The notes: a model not told the origin generated them from the sequence alone. A stretch of DNA of 64,000 nucleotides from Curvibacter gracilis ATCC BAA-807 (GCF_000518645.1 NZ_JADZ01000032.1:1-64000), one strand, 5' to 3'; counted from the first letter of the stretch, positions 53,737-63,960 are shown. Numbers and translations: made by a program.

Positions 53737-54489
53737 TCAACGGCCACCGGAAACGTCCAGCAGCGACATGGTGGTGTAGCTTGCCGCGTCAGACAGCAAC
53801 CACACAATCGCCTGCGCGACTTCTTCGGCACTGCCGCCGCGCTGCATGGGCACCTGGTGGGCCAGGTCGCGCACCCGGTCGGGCAGGCCGCCCGAGGCGT
53901 GGATGTCGGTCTCGATCAGGCCGGGGCGCACGGCATTGACGCGGATGCCTTCGGCCGCCACCTCCTTGGCCAGGCCGATGGTGAAGGCGTCCACCGCGCC
54001 CTTGGCGGCGGCGTAGTCCACGTACTGCCCCGGTGAGCCCAGGCGGGCGGCTGCGCTGGAGACGTTGACGATGGCGCCCCCCTCACCGCCGTGTCGGTGG
54101 CTCATGCGGCGCACGGCCTCGCGGGCGCACAGCAGGGTGCCGATCACGTTGATGTCGAACATGCGCTTCCAGCGGGCCACACTCATGTCCTCGACCCGGG
54201 CGGAGACATCGACCACGCCGGCGTTGTTCACCAGGGCGCTCAGGCGTCCCAGTTTGGCGTCGATCTTGGCGAACATGCCCAGCACCTGGGCCTCGTCGGC
54301 CACGTCGGCCTGCACCGCCACCGCCTGGCCGCCACCCGCGCGGATCTGGCGCACCACTTCGTCCGCGGCCAGGGAGTTGGCCGTGTAGTTCACGGCCACG
54401 GCGTAGCCCTGCTGCGCTGCCAGCAAGGCCGTGGCCGCACCGATGCCACGGCTGCCGCCGGTGACCAACACTACTTTGCTCATATCCAT
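53737..54489 (-). CDS. Short-chain dehydrogenase/reductase (SDR)
   Basis: 250 aa. NAD(P) loop TGGSRGIGAA, NNAGVV, catalytic Ser (NVSSAAARLG), Tyr and Lys (YVDYAAAKGA). Similar to FabG-like SDRs. ATG at 54489 or 54483. Paired with the MaoC gene. Confidence 0.9.
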   Translation of the reverse strand: MDMSKVVLVTGGSRGIGAATALLAAQQGYAVAVNYTANSLAADEVVRQIRAGGGQAVAVQADVADEAQVLGMFAKIDAKLGRLSALVNNAGVVDVSARVEDMSVARWKRMFDINVIGTLLCAREAVRRMSHRHGGEGGAIVNVSSAAARLGSPGQYVDYAAAKGAVDAFTIGLAKEVAAEGIRVNAVRPGLIETDIHASGGLPDRVRDLAHQVPMQRGGSAEEVAQAIVWLLSDAASYTTMSLLDVSGGR

Positions 54490-54633
54490 GTCTCCAGCCC
54501 GATGGGGTCAATTGGGGTAAAAAGCCGCCTGTGTCCAGCGACGCGTGTTCGCGCTATTTTGCGTCGCGCGTCGGCAGCGCCTGGGCTTTGCCGTGCTTGC
54601 TGCGGGCCATTTACTTTCCAACAGGAGTTTTCC

Positions 54634-55317
54634 ATGGGTCAATTCATCGATCTGAAGGCCGCTGACGGCCGTGTGTTCCCCGCCTATGTGGCGCAGCCTG
54701 CCGGCGCGCCCAAGGGGGCCATCGTGGTGCTGCAGGAGATCTTCGGCGTCAACTCGCACATCCGCTCGGTGGCCGACGGCTATGCCGCCCAGGGCTACCT
54801 GGCCGTGGCGCCGGCCACGTTCGACCGGGTCAAGCCCGGGGTGGAGCTGGGCTACACCGAGGCTGACATGGGTGAGGGTTTTGGCTACAAGACCGCAGTC
54901 GAAGCCCTGCCTGCACCGGGCGTGCTGCAAGACATCCAGGCCGCCATCGACCACGCGGCCAGCGCCGGCAAGGTGGGCATCGTGGGCTATTGCTGGGGTG
55001 GCTTGCTGGTCTGGCGCGCGGCAGCGGCCTTGTCTGGCCTGAGTGCGGCCGTGGCCTATTACGGCGGCGGCGTGACCACCCCTGCCGAAGTGGCGCGCCA
55101 GCCGCAGGTGCCGGTGCTGGCGCACTTCGGCGACCAGGACCACTGGATTCCGCTCGACTCGGTGGAGGTCTTCCGGGCCGCCCACCCCGAGGTGCAGGTG
55201 CATGTCTATGCGGCCAACCACGGTTTCAATTGCGATCAGCGCGGTTCCTATGACGAGGCTGCGGCCAACACGGCACGTGAGCGCTCGCTGGCCTTCTTTG
55301 CGCAGCACCTGGCTTGA
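54634..55317 (+). CDS. Dienelactone hydrolase family protein
   Basis: 227 aa, alpha/beta hydrolase with the family's cysteine nucleophile Cys120 in GYCWGG, Asp in FGDQDHWIP and His in ANHGFNCD. Sequence resembles carboxymethylenebutenolidase. ATG 54634, ACAGGAG at 54621-54627. Divergent from the SDR gene. Confidence 0.92.
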   Translation: MGQFIDLKAADGRVFPAYVAQPAGAPKGAIVVLQEIFGVNSHIRSVADGYAAQGYLAVAPATFDRVKPGVELGYTEADMGEGFGYKTAVEALPAPGVLQDIQAAIDHAASAGKVGIVGYCWGGLLVWRAAAALSGLSAAVAYYGGGVTTPAEVARQPQVPVLAHFGDQDHWIPLDSVEVFRAAHPEVQVHVYAANHGFNCDQRGSYDEAAANTARERSLAFFAQHLA

Positions 55318-55383
55318 GGGGCGATGGCGCTGGTGCGGTGACAATCATCGCTTCAGCGCCACCTGACCACCCTGCGTACAGCC

Positions 55384-56055
55384 ATGAGTTCCTTGCCCCC
55401 CGCCGATGAGGCGCTGCCTCTGTTTCCTCTGCAAACCGTGTTGTTCCCGGGGGGCTGGCTGCCGCTGCAGATCTTCGAGGTGCGCTACCTGGACATGATC
55501 GGCCAGTGCCACCGCGAAGGTCGTCCCTTTGGGGTGGTGTCGTTGCTGCAGGGGCAGGAGGTGCAACGTGCCGGTGATTCGGCGCCCGAGGCGTTTCAGC
55601 CCGTGGGCACGCTGGCGCACATCGTCGGGCTGGAGCGGCCTCAACCCGGGCTGATGTATATCCGCTGCGAGGGCGGGCAACGGTTTCGCCTGGCGACGCC
55701 GCAGCGTCTCAAGCATGGGCTGTGGGTGGCGCCGGTGGCCGAGTGGTTGCCGGCCGATCCATGGGTGGCGGTGCCTGATGACCTGTTGCATGTGCAGCGT
55801 GCGCTGCAGACCCTGGTGGCCCAGGGCGAGGCCGAGGTGCAACGCCAGCCGCAGGCCGGGTTGGAGCTGCCGGTGCGCCAGCCCTACCAGTGGCACGACG
55901 CGGGTTGGCTGGCCAACCGCTGGTGTGAGTTGCTGGGCTTGCCGGCGGCCCAGATGCAGCAGTTGATGAGCCTGGAAAGCCCCTTGCTGCGCCTGGAGCT
56001 GGTGGCCGATCTGCTGGAGCGCGACCACGGCCTGACGCCCCCCGCGCCGCACTGA
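55384..56055 (+). CDS. LON N-terminal-domain (substrate-binding) protein
   Basis: 223 aa of LON-domain sequence only (LPLFPLQTVLFPGGWLPLQIFEVRYLDMI, FGVVSLLQG, VGTLAHIVGLERP), without ATPase or protease. Such proteins occur widely; function unknown. Confidence 0.9.
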   Translation: MSSLPPADEALPLFPLQTVLFPGGWLPLQIFEVRYLDMIGQCHREGRPFGVVSLLQGQEVQRAGDSAPEAFQPVGTLAHIVGLERPQPGLMYIRCEGGQRFRLATPQRLKHGLWVAPVAEWLPADPWVAVPDDLLHVQRALQTLVAQGEAEVQRQPQAGLELPVRQPYQWHDAGWLANRWCELLGLPAAQMQQLMSLESPLLRLELVADLLERDHGLTPPAPH

Positions 56056-56065
56056 GCGCTGCGGC

Positions 56066-56085
56066 GTGGCGTGGCGTGGCGTGGC
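56066..56085. repeat. Four copies of GTGGC
   Basis: Simple 5-bp tandem repeat in the gap between two convergent genes. Confidence 0.7.
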
Positions 56086-56090
56086 CCGGC

Positions 56091-57200
56091 TCAGCGCCGG
56101 GTTCTGGCCAGGTACTGCTTGCGCCAGAACACCACGATCAGCCCCAGCGCGATCAGGCCCATGGAGCCCATGGCCCACCAGAAGCCGGTTTCCCGGTGCA
56201 CCAGGGGGATGAATTCGAAGTTCATGCCGAAAATGCCTGCGATCAGGTTCAGGGGCAGGAACACGGCCGTCAGCGCCGTCAGGGTGCGCATGATGTCGTT
56301 GGTGCGGTTGCTCTGGGCCGAGAAGTGCATCTGCACCGCGGTCTCGGCGCTTTGCTCCAGCCGGCGCACATGGTGCACCACGCGCTCGATGTGCTCCAGC
56401 ACATCGCGGCTGCGCACTTTCAGCAGATCCCGCTCGCGCTGTTCGGCCGGGGTGTGGGCGTCGGGCCAGGTCTCCAGGGCATCGATCCAGTCCTGGATGG
56501 CGGCGCGCTGGTCCTCGCAAATTTCGTCGAGCTGGTGCAAGGACAGTCGCGCCTCCAGCAGGGCACTCCAGTTGTTGAAGCGGGTGCCGGGCTTGAGCAG
56601 AGAACTTTGCCAGTGGTCGAGCTGGCGGGTCAGCTCGCGGCGCAGCTCCAGGTAGCCGTCCACCATCAGATTGACCAATCGCAGCATCAGGTCGGCCGGG
56701 TTGGCCGGAACGCGTGAGCCCGTGGGGCGCGGGTCGGTGTGGCCGTGGTTGAGCAGGCGCGCGGCATAGGCCTCGCGCACACTGCAGTCGCTGGGGTGCA
56801 CGGTGAGCAGCAACTGGTCGAACAGGGCAAAGCCCACCGGGCTGGTATCGATGCGGCGCAGCACGGGGGGGCCGCCACGTGCTGGCGAGCGCACCAGCGG
56901 TTCGCCTGGATGGGCACCCTCTGCGTCGCTCTGGCGTGTGGCCAGCCTGCGAAACACCAGCAAATCGTATTGCGAGGTGTAGTCGTAGTGGGACGGCAAC
57001 TGGTTGTTCAGCAGGTCCGAGATGTGCAGGTCCACCAGTTGCAGTCCAGTCCAGGCCAGCAAGGCGGCTTGCAGACGCCCCTGCAGGAGCTCGAACTCCT
57101 GGCGTGAGCAGGCGAGCCACAGGTAGCCCTGGTCCGGCAGGTGCTCGGGCAGGGTGTCGGTCTCGCTGATGTTCGAGCCTTGGATCGAGAAGATGCGCAT
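56091..57200 (-). CDS. CorA-family magnesium/divalent cation transporter
   Basis: 369 aa from ATG 57200. Large N-terminal cytoplasmic part, long helix (~260-310), two C-terminal helices with the GMNFEF signature (GMN selectivity filter) and a basic end. Moves Mg2+, or Co2+/Zn2+ in the ZntB branch. Downstream of hemB on the same strand by 19 nt. Confidence 0.92.
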   Translation of the reverse strand: MRIFSIQGSNISETDTLPEHLPDQGYLWLACSRQEFELLQGRLQAALLAWTGLQLVDLHISDLLNNQLPSHYDYTSQYDLLVFRRLATRQSDAEGAHPGEPLVRSPARGGPPVLRRIDTSPVGFALFDQLLLTVHPSDCSVREAYAARLLNHGHTDPRPTGSRVPANPADLMLRLVNLMVDGYLELRRELTRQLDHWQSSLLKPGTRFNNWSALLEARLSLHQLDEICEDQRAAIQDWIDALETWPDAHTPAEQRERDLLKVRSRDVLEHIERVVHHVRRLEQSAETAVQMHFSAQSNRTNDIMRTLTALTAVFLPLNLIAGIFGMNFEFIPLVHRETGFWWAMGSMGLIALGLIVVFWRKQYLARTRR

Positions 57201-57219
57201 GGCGGGTGGCAGTGTGGTG

Positions 57220-58389
<1,170 letters not shown>

Positions 58390-58418
58390 TTGAGTTTGGG
58401 CGGTGACTTTGCTAAATT
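58390..58418 (+). promoter_or_regulatory. Promoter of the candidate RNA
   Basis: TTGAGT (58390-58395), 17-nt spacer, TAAATT (58413-58418); 4 of 6 matches in each box. Confidence 0.6.
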
Positions 58419-58424
58419 ACCCCT

Positions 58425-58523
58425 GGGCAGCTTGCTGCTCCCCGCTTTTCCTCCCTGAGCGGGTGCCTTGATGTGTGACAGCAAAAAGGCTTCCTGACCC
58501 GGCCCATGGCCGGGTTTTTTTTT
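58425..58523 (+). ncRNA. Candidate ~100-nt sRNA or leader RNA
   Basis: Bounded by a promoter and a terminator. Predicted hairpins: GCAGC/GCTGC near 58428-58437; CCCGCT (58441-58446) with AGCGGG (58458-58463), whose 11-nt loop TTTCCTCCCTG holds a CCTCC anti-Shine-Dalgarno; then the terminator. No ORF of note inside. It could act in trans on ribosome binding sites, like other CCUCC-loop RNAs, or be the attenuated leader of hemJ (ATG 83 nt after the T run). Confidence 0.6.
58497..58523 (+). terminator. Rho-independent terminator of the candidate RNA
   Basis: ACCCGGCC (58497-58504) with GGCCGGGT (58508-58515), 3-nt loop, followed by eight T. Confidence 0.9.
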
Positions 58524-58605
58524 GCCCTCTTGTGGCAAAGCAAGGCTTGGCAATGGTTTGCCCGGGGCTTCTGGACAGGCAAAGATCTGGCCCTACACTG
58601 GGGTC

Positions 58606-59034
58606 ATGCTCTGGATCAAAGCCTTTCACATCGTCTTCGTGGCCAGCTGGTTTGCCGGTCTGTTTTACCTGCCTCGCATTTTTGTCAATTTGGCCATGGT
58701 GCCTGTGGGTTCTGTGGCAGAGCGGGAGCGCTTGTTGCTGATGGCTCGCAAATTGTTGCGATTCACCACCCTGTTGGCCATTCCTGCGCTGGCTCTGGGG
58801 GCGGTGCTCTGGCTGGGCTATGGCATCGGGCGCGGGCCTGGCAATGGTTGGATGCATGCCAAGCTGACCGTGGTGGTGTTGGTTCTGGCTTACCACCATG
58901 TGTGTGCCAGGCTGCTCAGGCAGTTTGTGGACAATCAGAACCGGCGTGGGCATGTGTGGTTCCGTTGGTTCAATGAGGCGCCGGTGCTGCTGATGCTCGT
59001 GGCTGTTGTGTTGGTGGTGGTCAAGCCGTTTTGA
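58606..59034 (+). CDS. hemJ: HemJ/CopD-family membrane protein, probable protoporphyrinogen IX oxidase
   Basis: 142 aa from ATG 58606, four helices. LWIKAFHIVFVASWFAGLFYLPRIFVN carries the conserved His that binds haem in HemJ, and GNGWMHAKLTVV the second family block. HemJ oxidises protoporphyrinogen in many proteobacteria; position beside hemB supports it. Stop overlaps the next ATG. Confidence 0.88.
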   Translation: MLWIKAFHIVFVASWFAGLFYLPRIFVNLAMVPVGSVAERERLLLMARKLLRFTTLLAIPALALGAVLWLGYGIGRGPGNGWMHAKLTVVVLVLAYHHVCARLLRQFVDNQNRRGHVWFRWFNEAPVLLMLVAVVLVVVKPF

Positions 59035-60146
59035 TGGCTGAGGCAGGTGCCGTGTCTGAACACAAAAGCGCAGCCTGGCCCCTGGCCCAGGTGTATGCGG
59101 CGCTGATTGTTTATGCCAGCCTTTACCCGTTTGGTGAGTGGCGTACACAGGGGATATCGCCTTTTGCTTTTCTGTTGGCGCCGCTGCCCAGGTATTGGAC
59201 TGGGTTTGACGTTCTGTCGAACGCCTTGGGCTATGGCCCCCTGGGTTTTCTGATCACTCTGGGCGGGCTGCGCAGCAGGCTGGCGCGCCCTCTGCTGTTG
59301 GCGGTGGGGGCGGCGTTCTGTCTGTCGCTGGCCATGGAGAGCTTGCAGAGTTACCTGCCCTCGCGGGTGCCCTCCAATGTGGATCTGTTTCTCAACGCCA
59401 TGGGGGGCGCCGTGGGGGCCATGGCAGCGTGGGCGCTGGAGCGCCTGGGGGCCTTGGATCGTTGGAGTCTGTTCCGGGCGCGTTGGTTTGTGCCGGAGTC
59501 GCGCGGGGCGCTGGTGTTGCTGGCGCTGTGGCCGGTGGGCCTGTTGTTCCCGGCTGCGGTGCCGCTGGGCTTGGGGCAGGTCATGGAGCGGGTTGAGGAG
59601 GGGCTGGCCGACTGGTTGGCCGATACACCTCTGCTCGATTGGCTGCCTGTGCGCGATGTGGAGCTGCAGCCCTTGATCCCGAGTGCTGAGCTGCTCTGTG
59701 TGGCCTTGGGCGCCCTGGTGCCTTGTTTGATGGCCTACAGCATTGTGCGTTCCCTGCCTCGGCGGGTGGCGATGCTGGTGCTGGTGCTGGGGGTGGGCCT
59801 GGGCTTCACGGCCTTGTCGGCCGCCTTGAGTTACGGCCCTGCCCATGCTTGGAGCTGGCTGAGTCTGCCCGTGCAGTTGGGCCTGCTGCTGGCCTTGTTG
59901 TTGGCCCTGCCATCGCTGTGGCTGACACGCCGCGGTTGCGCCGCCTTGTGTCTGCTGGCGCTGGGCATCCACCTGTCCATTCTGAATCAGTCACCGACCA
60001 GCGCCTACTTTGCCCAGACGCTGCAGACCTGGGAGCAGGGGCGCTTCATTCGTTTCAATGGTCTGGCGCAATGGGTGGGCTGGTTGTGGCCCTATGCCAC
60101 GCTGGTGTATCTGATCAGTTGGATGGCCCGCCGCGAGCCGGGTTGA
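59034..60146 (+). CDS. VanZ-like membrane protein
   Basis: 370 aa, about nine helices. VanZ-type segment near the start: SLYPFGEWR, DVLSNALGYGPLGFL, ESLQSYLPSRVPSNVDLFLNAMGGAVGA (charged turn typical of VanZ). VanZ in Enterococcus gives low teicoplanin resistance; here no resistance role can be inferred. ATG overlaps the hemJ stop. Confidence 0.88.
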   Translation: MAEAGAVSEHKSAAWPLAQVYAALIVYASLYPFGEWRTQGISPFAFLLAPLPRYWTGFDVLSNALGYGPLGFLITLGGLRSRLARPLLLAVGAAFCLSLAMESLQSYLPSRVPSNVDLFLNAMGGAVGAMAAWALERLGALDRWSLFRARWFVPESRGALVLLALWPVGLLFPAAVPLGLGQVMERVEEGLADWLADTPLLDWLPVRDVELQPLIPSAELLCVALGALVPCLMAYSIVRSLPRRVAMLVLVLGVGLGFTALSAALSYGPAHAWSWLSLPVQLGLLLALLLALPSLWLTRRGCAALCLLALGIHLSILNQSPTSAYFAQTLQTWEQGRFIRFNGLAQWVGWLWPYATLVYLISWMARREPG

Positions 60147-60201
60147 GGGGCGGGCGGTGCCGTGAGGCGGCTTCTTTCTGGCTTCTCTCTAGAATGGCGC
60201 C

Positions 60202-60600
60202 ATGTCTGAATCCTCTACCGTCAAGCCCGCCGCCGGCGCTGTTGCCGATGGTGCGCCGCAGCTTGCTGCGCAGCCCTCCTATTACGAGCGGCACATCTTT
60301 TTCTGCCTCAATGAGCGCGTCAATGGTGAGGACAGCTGTGCTCACCATGGCGCCAAAGAGGCGTTTGACCGATGCAAGGCGCAGGTCAAGGCCGCAGGCC
60401 TGGCAGGGCCGGGTCAGGTTCGGGTGAACAAGGCCGGTTGCCTGGACCGCTGTGCTGGCGGGCCGGTGGCGGTCGTTTACCCCGAAGCGGTCTGGTACAC
60501 CTTTGTGGACCCCAGCGATGTGGACGAGATCGTCGAATCCCACCTCAAGAACGGCAAGGTGGTCGAGCGCTTGCTGACCCCGCCTCACCTCGGGCGTTGA
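60202..60600 (+). CDS. Thioredoxin-fold [2Fe-2S] ferredoxin
   Basis: 132 aa. Cys in FFCLNER, DSCAHHG, CLDRC: four ligands in the C-x9-C ... C-x3-C pattern of the shethna/thioredoxin-like ferredoxins. VYPEAVWYTFVDPSDVDEIVESHL closes the fold. Electron carrier with unknown partner. Hydrophilic 25-residue N-terminal extension. Confidence 0.9.
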   Translation: MSESSTVKPAAGAVADGAPQLAAQPSYYERHIFFCLNERVNGEDSCAHHGAKEAFDRCKAQVKAAGLAGPGQVRVNKAGCLDRCAGGPVAVVYPEAVWYTFVDPSDVDEIVESHLKNGKVVERLLTPPHLGR

Positions 60601-60670
60601 TTTTGTGTTGGATGTTGAACCGGGTCGCGTCCTGGCGGAGCGACCCGGTCCTGTTTGAGAAGGTACCGCC

Positions 60671-61306
60671 ATGAATGCCCAAACCCTGAAGCTTGAACTC
60701 GCAGGTCCGTCCGGGGCGCTGCAAGGTCTGCGTGATGCGGCCACCGTGCCCGAAGGGGGCGCCTCGAGGGGCGTTGCCATCATTGCCCACCCCCACCCGC
60801 TGTTTGGCGGCACCATGGACAACAAAGTGGTGCAGACCTTGGCGCGGGCCTTTGTCCAGTCGGGTTGGGACGCTGTGCGCTTCAACTTCCGAGGTGTCGG
60901 AGCCAGTGCCGGCGCCTGGGATGAGGGGCGTGGGGAGATTGACGACTTTCTGGCCGTCCTGGAACAGCAGGCGCCCCAGGGTCCCATTGCGATCGCCGGG
61001 TTTTCTTTCGGTGCGTATGTGGCCAGCCATGCCCTCAAGGCTGCCTGGCCCGGCCGAGTGGTAGAGCGGGTGGTGTTGGTGGGTACGGCAGCTTCGCGCT
61101 TCCAGGTGGCCGAGTTGCCGCCAGAGGCGCATGAGCGCGCCTTGGTGCTGCATGGCGAGCAAGATGACACGGTGCCGCTGGCTGCGGTCATGGATTGGGC
61201 GCGGCCCCAGGCCCTGCCGGTGACCGTGGTGCCCGGAGGGGGGCATTTCTTTCACGGACAGTTGCCCTTGTTGAAGGCCTTGGTGGTTCGCCATTTGCGC
61301 CCCTGA
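60671..61306 (+). CDS. Alpha/beta hydrolase
   Basis: 211 aa. HPHPLFGGTMDNKVV, the nucleophile elbow GFSFGAYVA (Ser), HGEQDDTVPL (Asp) and GGGHFFHG (His). Belongs to the small hydrolases often found with this ferredoxin in Burkholderiales. Substrate unknown. Confidence 0.9.
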   Translation: MNAQTLKLELAGPSGALQGLRDAATVPEGGASRGVAIIAHPHPLFGGTMDNKVVQTLARAFVQSGWDAVRFNFRGVGASAGAWDEGRGEIDDFLAVLEQQAPQGPIAIAGFSFGAYVASHALKAAWPGRVVERVVLVGTAASRFQVAELPPEAHERALVLHGEQDDTVPLAAVMDWARPQALPVTVVPGGGHFFHGQLPLLKALVVRHLRP

Positions 61307-61407
61307 GAAGGGCAGCGTCATGAACTTTGGGGTGCTTGGGGCCCTCTCATGACCTGGCCGTGGTTTCTTCTCGGCCCTTTTCTTTCCGCACTGTGCGCTC
61401 TACCCAC

Positions 61408-62565
61408 ATGAGATGTTTTTTCAAGGCACTGTTGGTGTCCATGGTCTTGGTGACGGCGCTGCCGCTGTCGGCGCAGGCGCCTCAGGCCCCCGATGTTGCA
61501 GCGCGATCCTACTTGCTGCTGGACGTGACGGCCCATCAGATCCTGGCGGAGAAAGACATCGACTCGCCGGTGGAGCCGGCTTCATTGACCAAGCTGATGT
61601 CGGCTTACCTTGTCTTTGATGCGCTGAAGGCCGGGAAGATCGATCTCAAGCAGCGTCTGCCGGTCAGTGAGCGGGCCTGGAAGATGCCAGGATCGCGCAT
61701 GTTCATCGATCCCAAGATGACGGTGCCGGTAGAGGATCTGATCAAGGGCATGGTGGTGCTGTCGGGCAACGACGCCACGATGGCCCTGGCCGAAGGGGTG
61801 GGTGGCACCGCCGAGCGCTTCGTTGAACTCATGAATGCCCAGGCCAAGGCCTTGGGCATGAAGAACACCGTTTACAAGAACCCTGAGGGCATGGTGGAGC
61901 CTGGTCATACCAGCACCGCCAGGGATCTGAGCGTCTTGGCCAGTCGCCTGATCCGTGATTTTCCTGAGTACATCAGCTACTACGGCATCAAGCAATACCG
62001 TTACGAGGGCACGTCGGCCACGAACACCGGCAACCGCAACTTGCTGCTGTTTCGTGATCCGACGGTCGATGGTCTGAGCACGGGGCACACCAACGCGGCA
62101 GGCTATGGGCTGGTGGCCACGTCCAAGCGGGACTTTCCAAATGTCGGTGGGCGTCGGTTGTTGTCGATCGTGTTGGGCGCTGCCAGTGAGAACGCGCGAG
62201 CGAACGAAAGCCAGAAGTTGCTGAACTGGGGCTATACGGCCTACGAAGCCGTCAAGTTATTCGATGCCGGGCAGCCTGTGGTGACGCCCAATGTCTGGAA
62301 GGGCAAAGAGAACACGGCACGTCTGGGGCGCACCGAGGCGATTGTGGTGGCTGTGCCGGCTGGGATGGCCAGCAAGTTGCAAACCCAGGTGACCCGGCCG
62401 GATCCTGTGGTTGCTCCTCTGCAGAAAGGGCAGACTGTCGGCATGCTGAAGGTCAGTCTGGCCGATCAGCCGCTGCTGGAAATGCCGTTGCTGGCCCTGG
62501 ATGGCGTTGAGCAGGCCGGTGTGATGGGCCGTGCCTGGGATGCTTTGCGTCTCTGGATCAAGTGA
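61408..62565 (+). CDS. dacC: D-alanyl-D-alanine carboxypeptidase, DacC/PBP5 type, with an altered KTG motif
   Basis: 385 aa from ATG 61408. Signal peptide, S11 peptidase domain with Ser59-Leu-Thr-Lys62 and Ser119-Gly-Asn, then the PBP5 C-terminal domain and a C-terminal amphipathic helix (AWDALRLWIK) for membrane binding. The third motif, normally DGLKTGHT, reads DGLSTGHT: Ser224 replaces the conserved lysine. The substitution could reduce or retune activity. It lies upstream of the str operon. Confidence 0.9.
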   Translation: MRCFFKALLVSMVLVTALPLSAQAPQAPDVAARSYLLLDVTAHQILAEKDIDSPVEPASLTKLMSAYLVFDALKAGKIDLKQRLPVSERAWKMPGSRMFIDPKMTVPVEDLIKGMVVLSGNDATMALAEGVGGTAERFVELMNAQAKALGMKNTVYKNPEGMVEPGHTSTARDLSVLASRLIRDFPEYISYYGIKQYRYEGTSATNTGNRNLLLFRDPTVDGLSTGHTNAAGYGLVATSKRDFPNVGGRRLLSIVLGAASENARANESQKLLNWGYTAYEAVKLFDAGQPVVTPNVWKGKENTARLGRTEAIVVAVPAGMASKLQTQVTRPDPVVAPLQKGQTVGMLKVSLADQPLLEMPLLALDGVEQAGVMGRAWDALRLWIK

Positions 62566-62591
62566 CAGGGCAAGGCTTTGTCAAGCCGTAC

Positions 62592-62620
62592 TTGCCCCCA
62601 AAAGCCTGACCTGATACAGT
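62592..62620 (+). promoter_or_regulatory. Likely promoter of the str operon
   Basis: TTGCCC (62592-62597), 17-nt spacer, TACAGT (62615-62620). It gives a ~235-nt leader before rpsL, which contains the inverted repeat TTCGGAA/TTCCGAA at 62629-62643. Confidence 0.55.
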
Positions 62621-62859
62621 AGAAGGCTTTTCGGAATTTCCGAAGGGTTGCACATTTGCGCGTCAATCTGATTTGACCTGCACGCACCATGTTCCTGCTG
62701 TGGCTGCCGAGAGATCCATTTGGATGGCTCGCTGGTTTGTACAAGTGGTTCTGATGGTTTGTTGCGGCGGGTCAGATGGTCGCGTTTCACGCGTGTGCAG
62801 TGCCGTGCGGTGTCGATTGCTCGGCTTTTTTGTAATTTTCAAACGTTTAGGGACGTTTC

Positions 62860-63237
62860 ATGCCAACCATCAACCAGCTCGTGCGTCAGGGGCGCGAGGT
62901 CGAAAAGACCAAGTCCAAGAGCCCCGCGATGCAAAACTCTCCCCAGCGTCGTGGCGTGTGCACCCGTGTGTACACCACGACCCCCAAGAAGCCTAACTCC
63001 GCTCTGCGTAAGGTTGCCAAGGTGCGCCTGACCAACGGTTTCGAGGTGATCTCCTACATCGGCGGCGAAGGCCACAACCTGCAGGAACACAGCGTGGTGC
63101 TGGTTCGTGGCGGTCGTGTCAAGGACTTGCCCGGTGTGCGTTACCACATCGTGCGTGGTTCGCTCGACTTGCAAGGCGTGAAAGACCGCAAGCAAGCGCG
63201 TTCCAAGTACGGCGCGAAGCGCCCGAAGAAGGCTTAA
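62860..63237 (+). CDS. rpsL: 30S ribosomal protein S12
   Basis: 125 aa, full length. [11 protein letters not shown] start, [15 protein letters not shown] (streptomycin-site lysine) and [13 protein letters not shown] are invariant. First gene of rpsL-rpsG-fusA. Confidence 0.99.
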   Translation: MPTINQLVRQGREVEKTKSKSPAMQNSPQRRGVCTRVYTTTPKKPNSALRKVAKVRLTNGFEVISYIGGEGHNLQEHSVVLVRGGRVKDLPGVRYHIVRGSLDLQGVKDRKQARSKYGAKRPKKA

Positions 63238-63436
63238 GCAGTTTTGCTGTCAGCCACGGGTGAATGGTTCCCGAAAGCGTCACAGCTTTGAAAAACATCG
63301 GTGTTTGAATGGCCTGGCTGGCCTTCAGACGTAGTGACCCGAACAGTGCCATGTTGGCGCGGGGTCGAGTAAGTGAGTTGTCTTATGGCACTCGCGGTAC
63401 CTGAAATGGTGCCAACTGAAGCATAGAGGTGAAGAA

Positions 63437-63910
63437 ATGCCACGTCGTCGCGAAGTCCCTAAACGTGAAATCCTGCCGGACCCGAAGTTCGGTAACGTCG
63501 AGCTGTCCAAATTCATGAACGTGATCATGGAAGGCGGCAAGAAGGCGGTCGCAGAACGCATCATTTACGGTGCTCTGGACCTGATCGCCAAGAAGCATCC
63601 TGACAAGGACGCCCTGGAAGCTTTCACGGTTGCCATCAACAACGTGAAGCCCATGGTCGAAGTGAAGTCCCGCCGTGTTGGCGGTGCCAACTACCAAGTG
63701 CCTGTGGAAGTCCGCCCTGTCCGTCGTCTGGCTCTGTCCATGCGCTGGATCAAGGAAGCTGCCCGCAAGCGTGGCGAAAAGTCGATGGCCCAACGTCTGG
63801 CCAACGAACTGCTCGAAGCCACTGAAGGCCGTGGTGGTGCCATGAAGAAGCGTGATGAAGTTCACCGCATGGCCGAAGCCAACAAGGCTTTCAGCCACTT
63901 CCGCTTCTAA
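63437..63910 (+). CDS. rpsG: 30S ribosomal protein S7
   Basis: 157 aa, full length. [18 protein letters not shown] start and [17 protein letters not shown]. In E. coli S7 regulates its operon at the rpsL-rpsG junction; the gap here is 199 nt. Confidence 0.99.
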   Translation: MPRRREVPKREILPDPKFGNVELSKFMNVIMEGGKKAVAERIIYGALDLIAKKHPDKDALEAFTVAINNVKPMVEVKSRRVGGANYQVPVEVRPVRRLALSMRWIKEAARKRGEKSMAQRLANELLEATEGRGGAMKKRDEVHRMAEANKAFSHFRF

Positions 63911-63930
63911 ACAGATCCATCCCCTCGCGT

Positions 63931-63960
63931 CTGAGAGCCCGCCATCGTGCGGGCTCTCAG
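63931..63960 (+). other. Strong hairpin between rpsG and fusA
   Basis: CTGAGAGCCCGC (63931-63942) pairs perfectly with GCGGGCTCTCAG (63949-63960), 6-nt loop. No T run follows, so more likely an mRNA processing or stability element than a terminator. Confidence 0.7.

Noticed and set aside
62629-62643. TTCGGAA/TTCCGAA inverted repeat in the rpsL leader
   Set aside because: Short, no T run, and no known regulator site; noted only as part of the leader.
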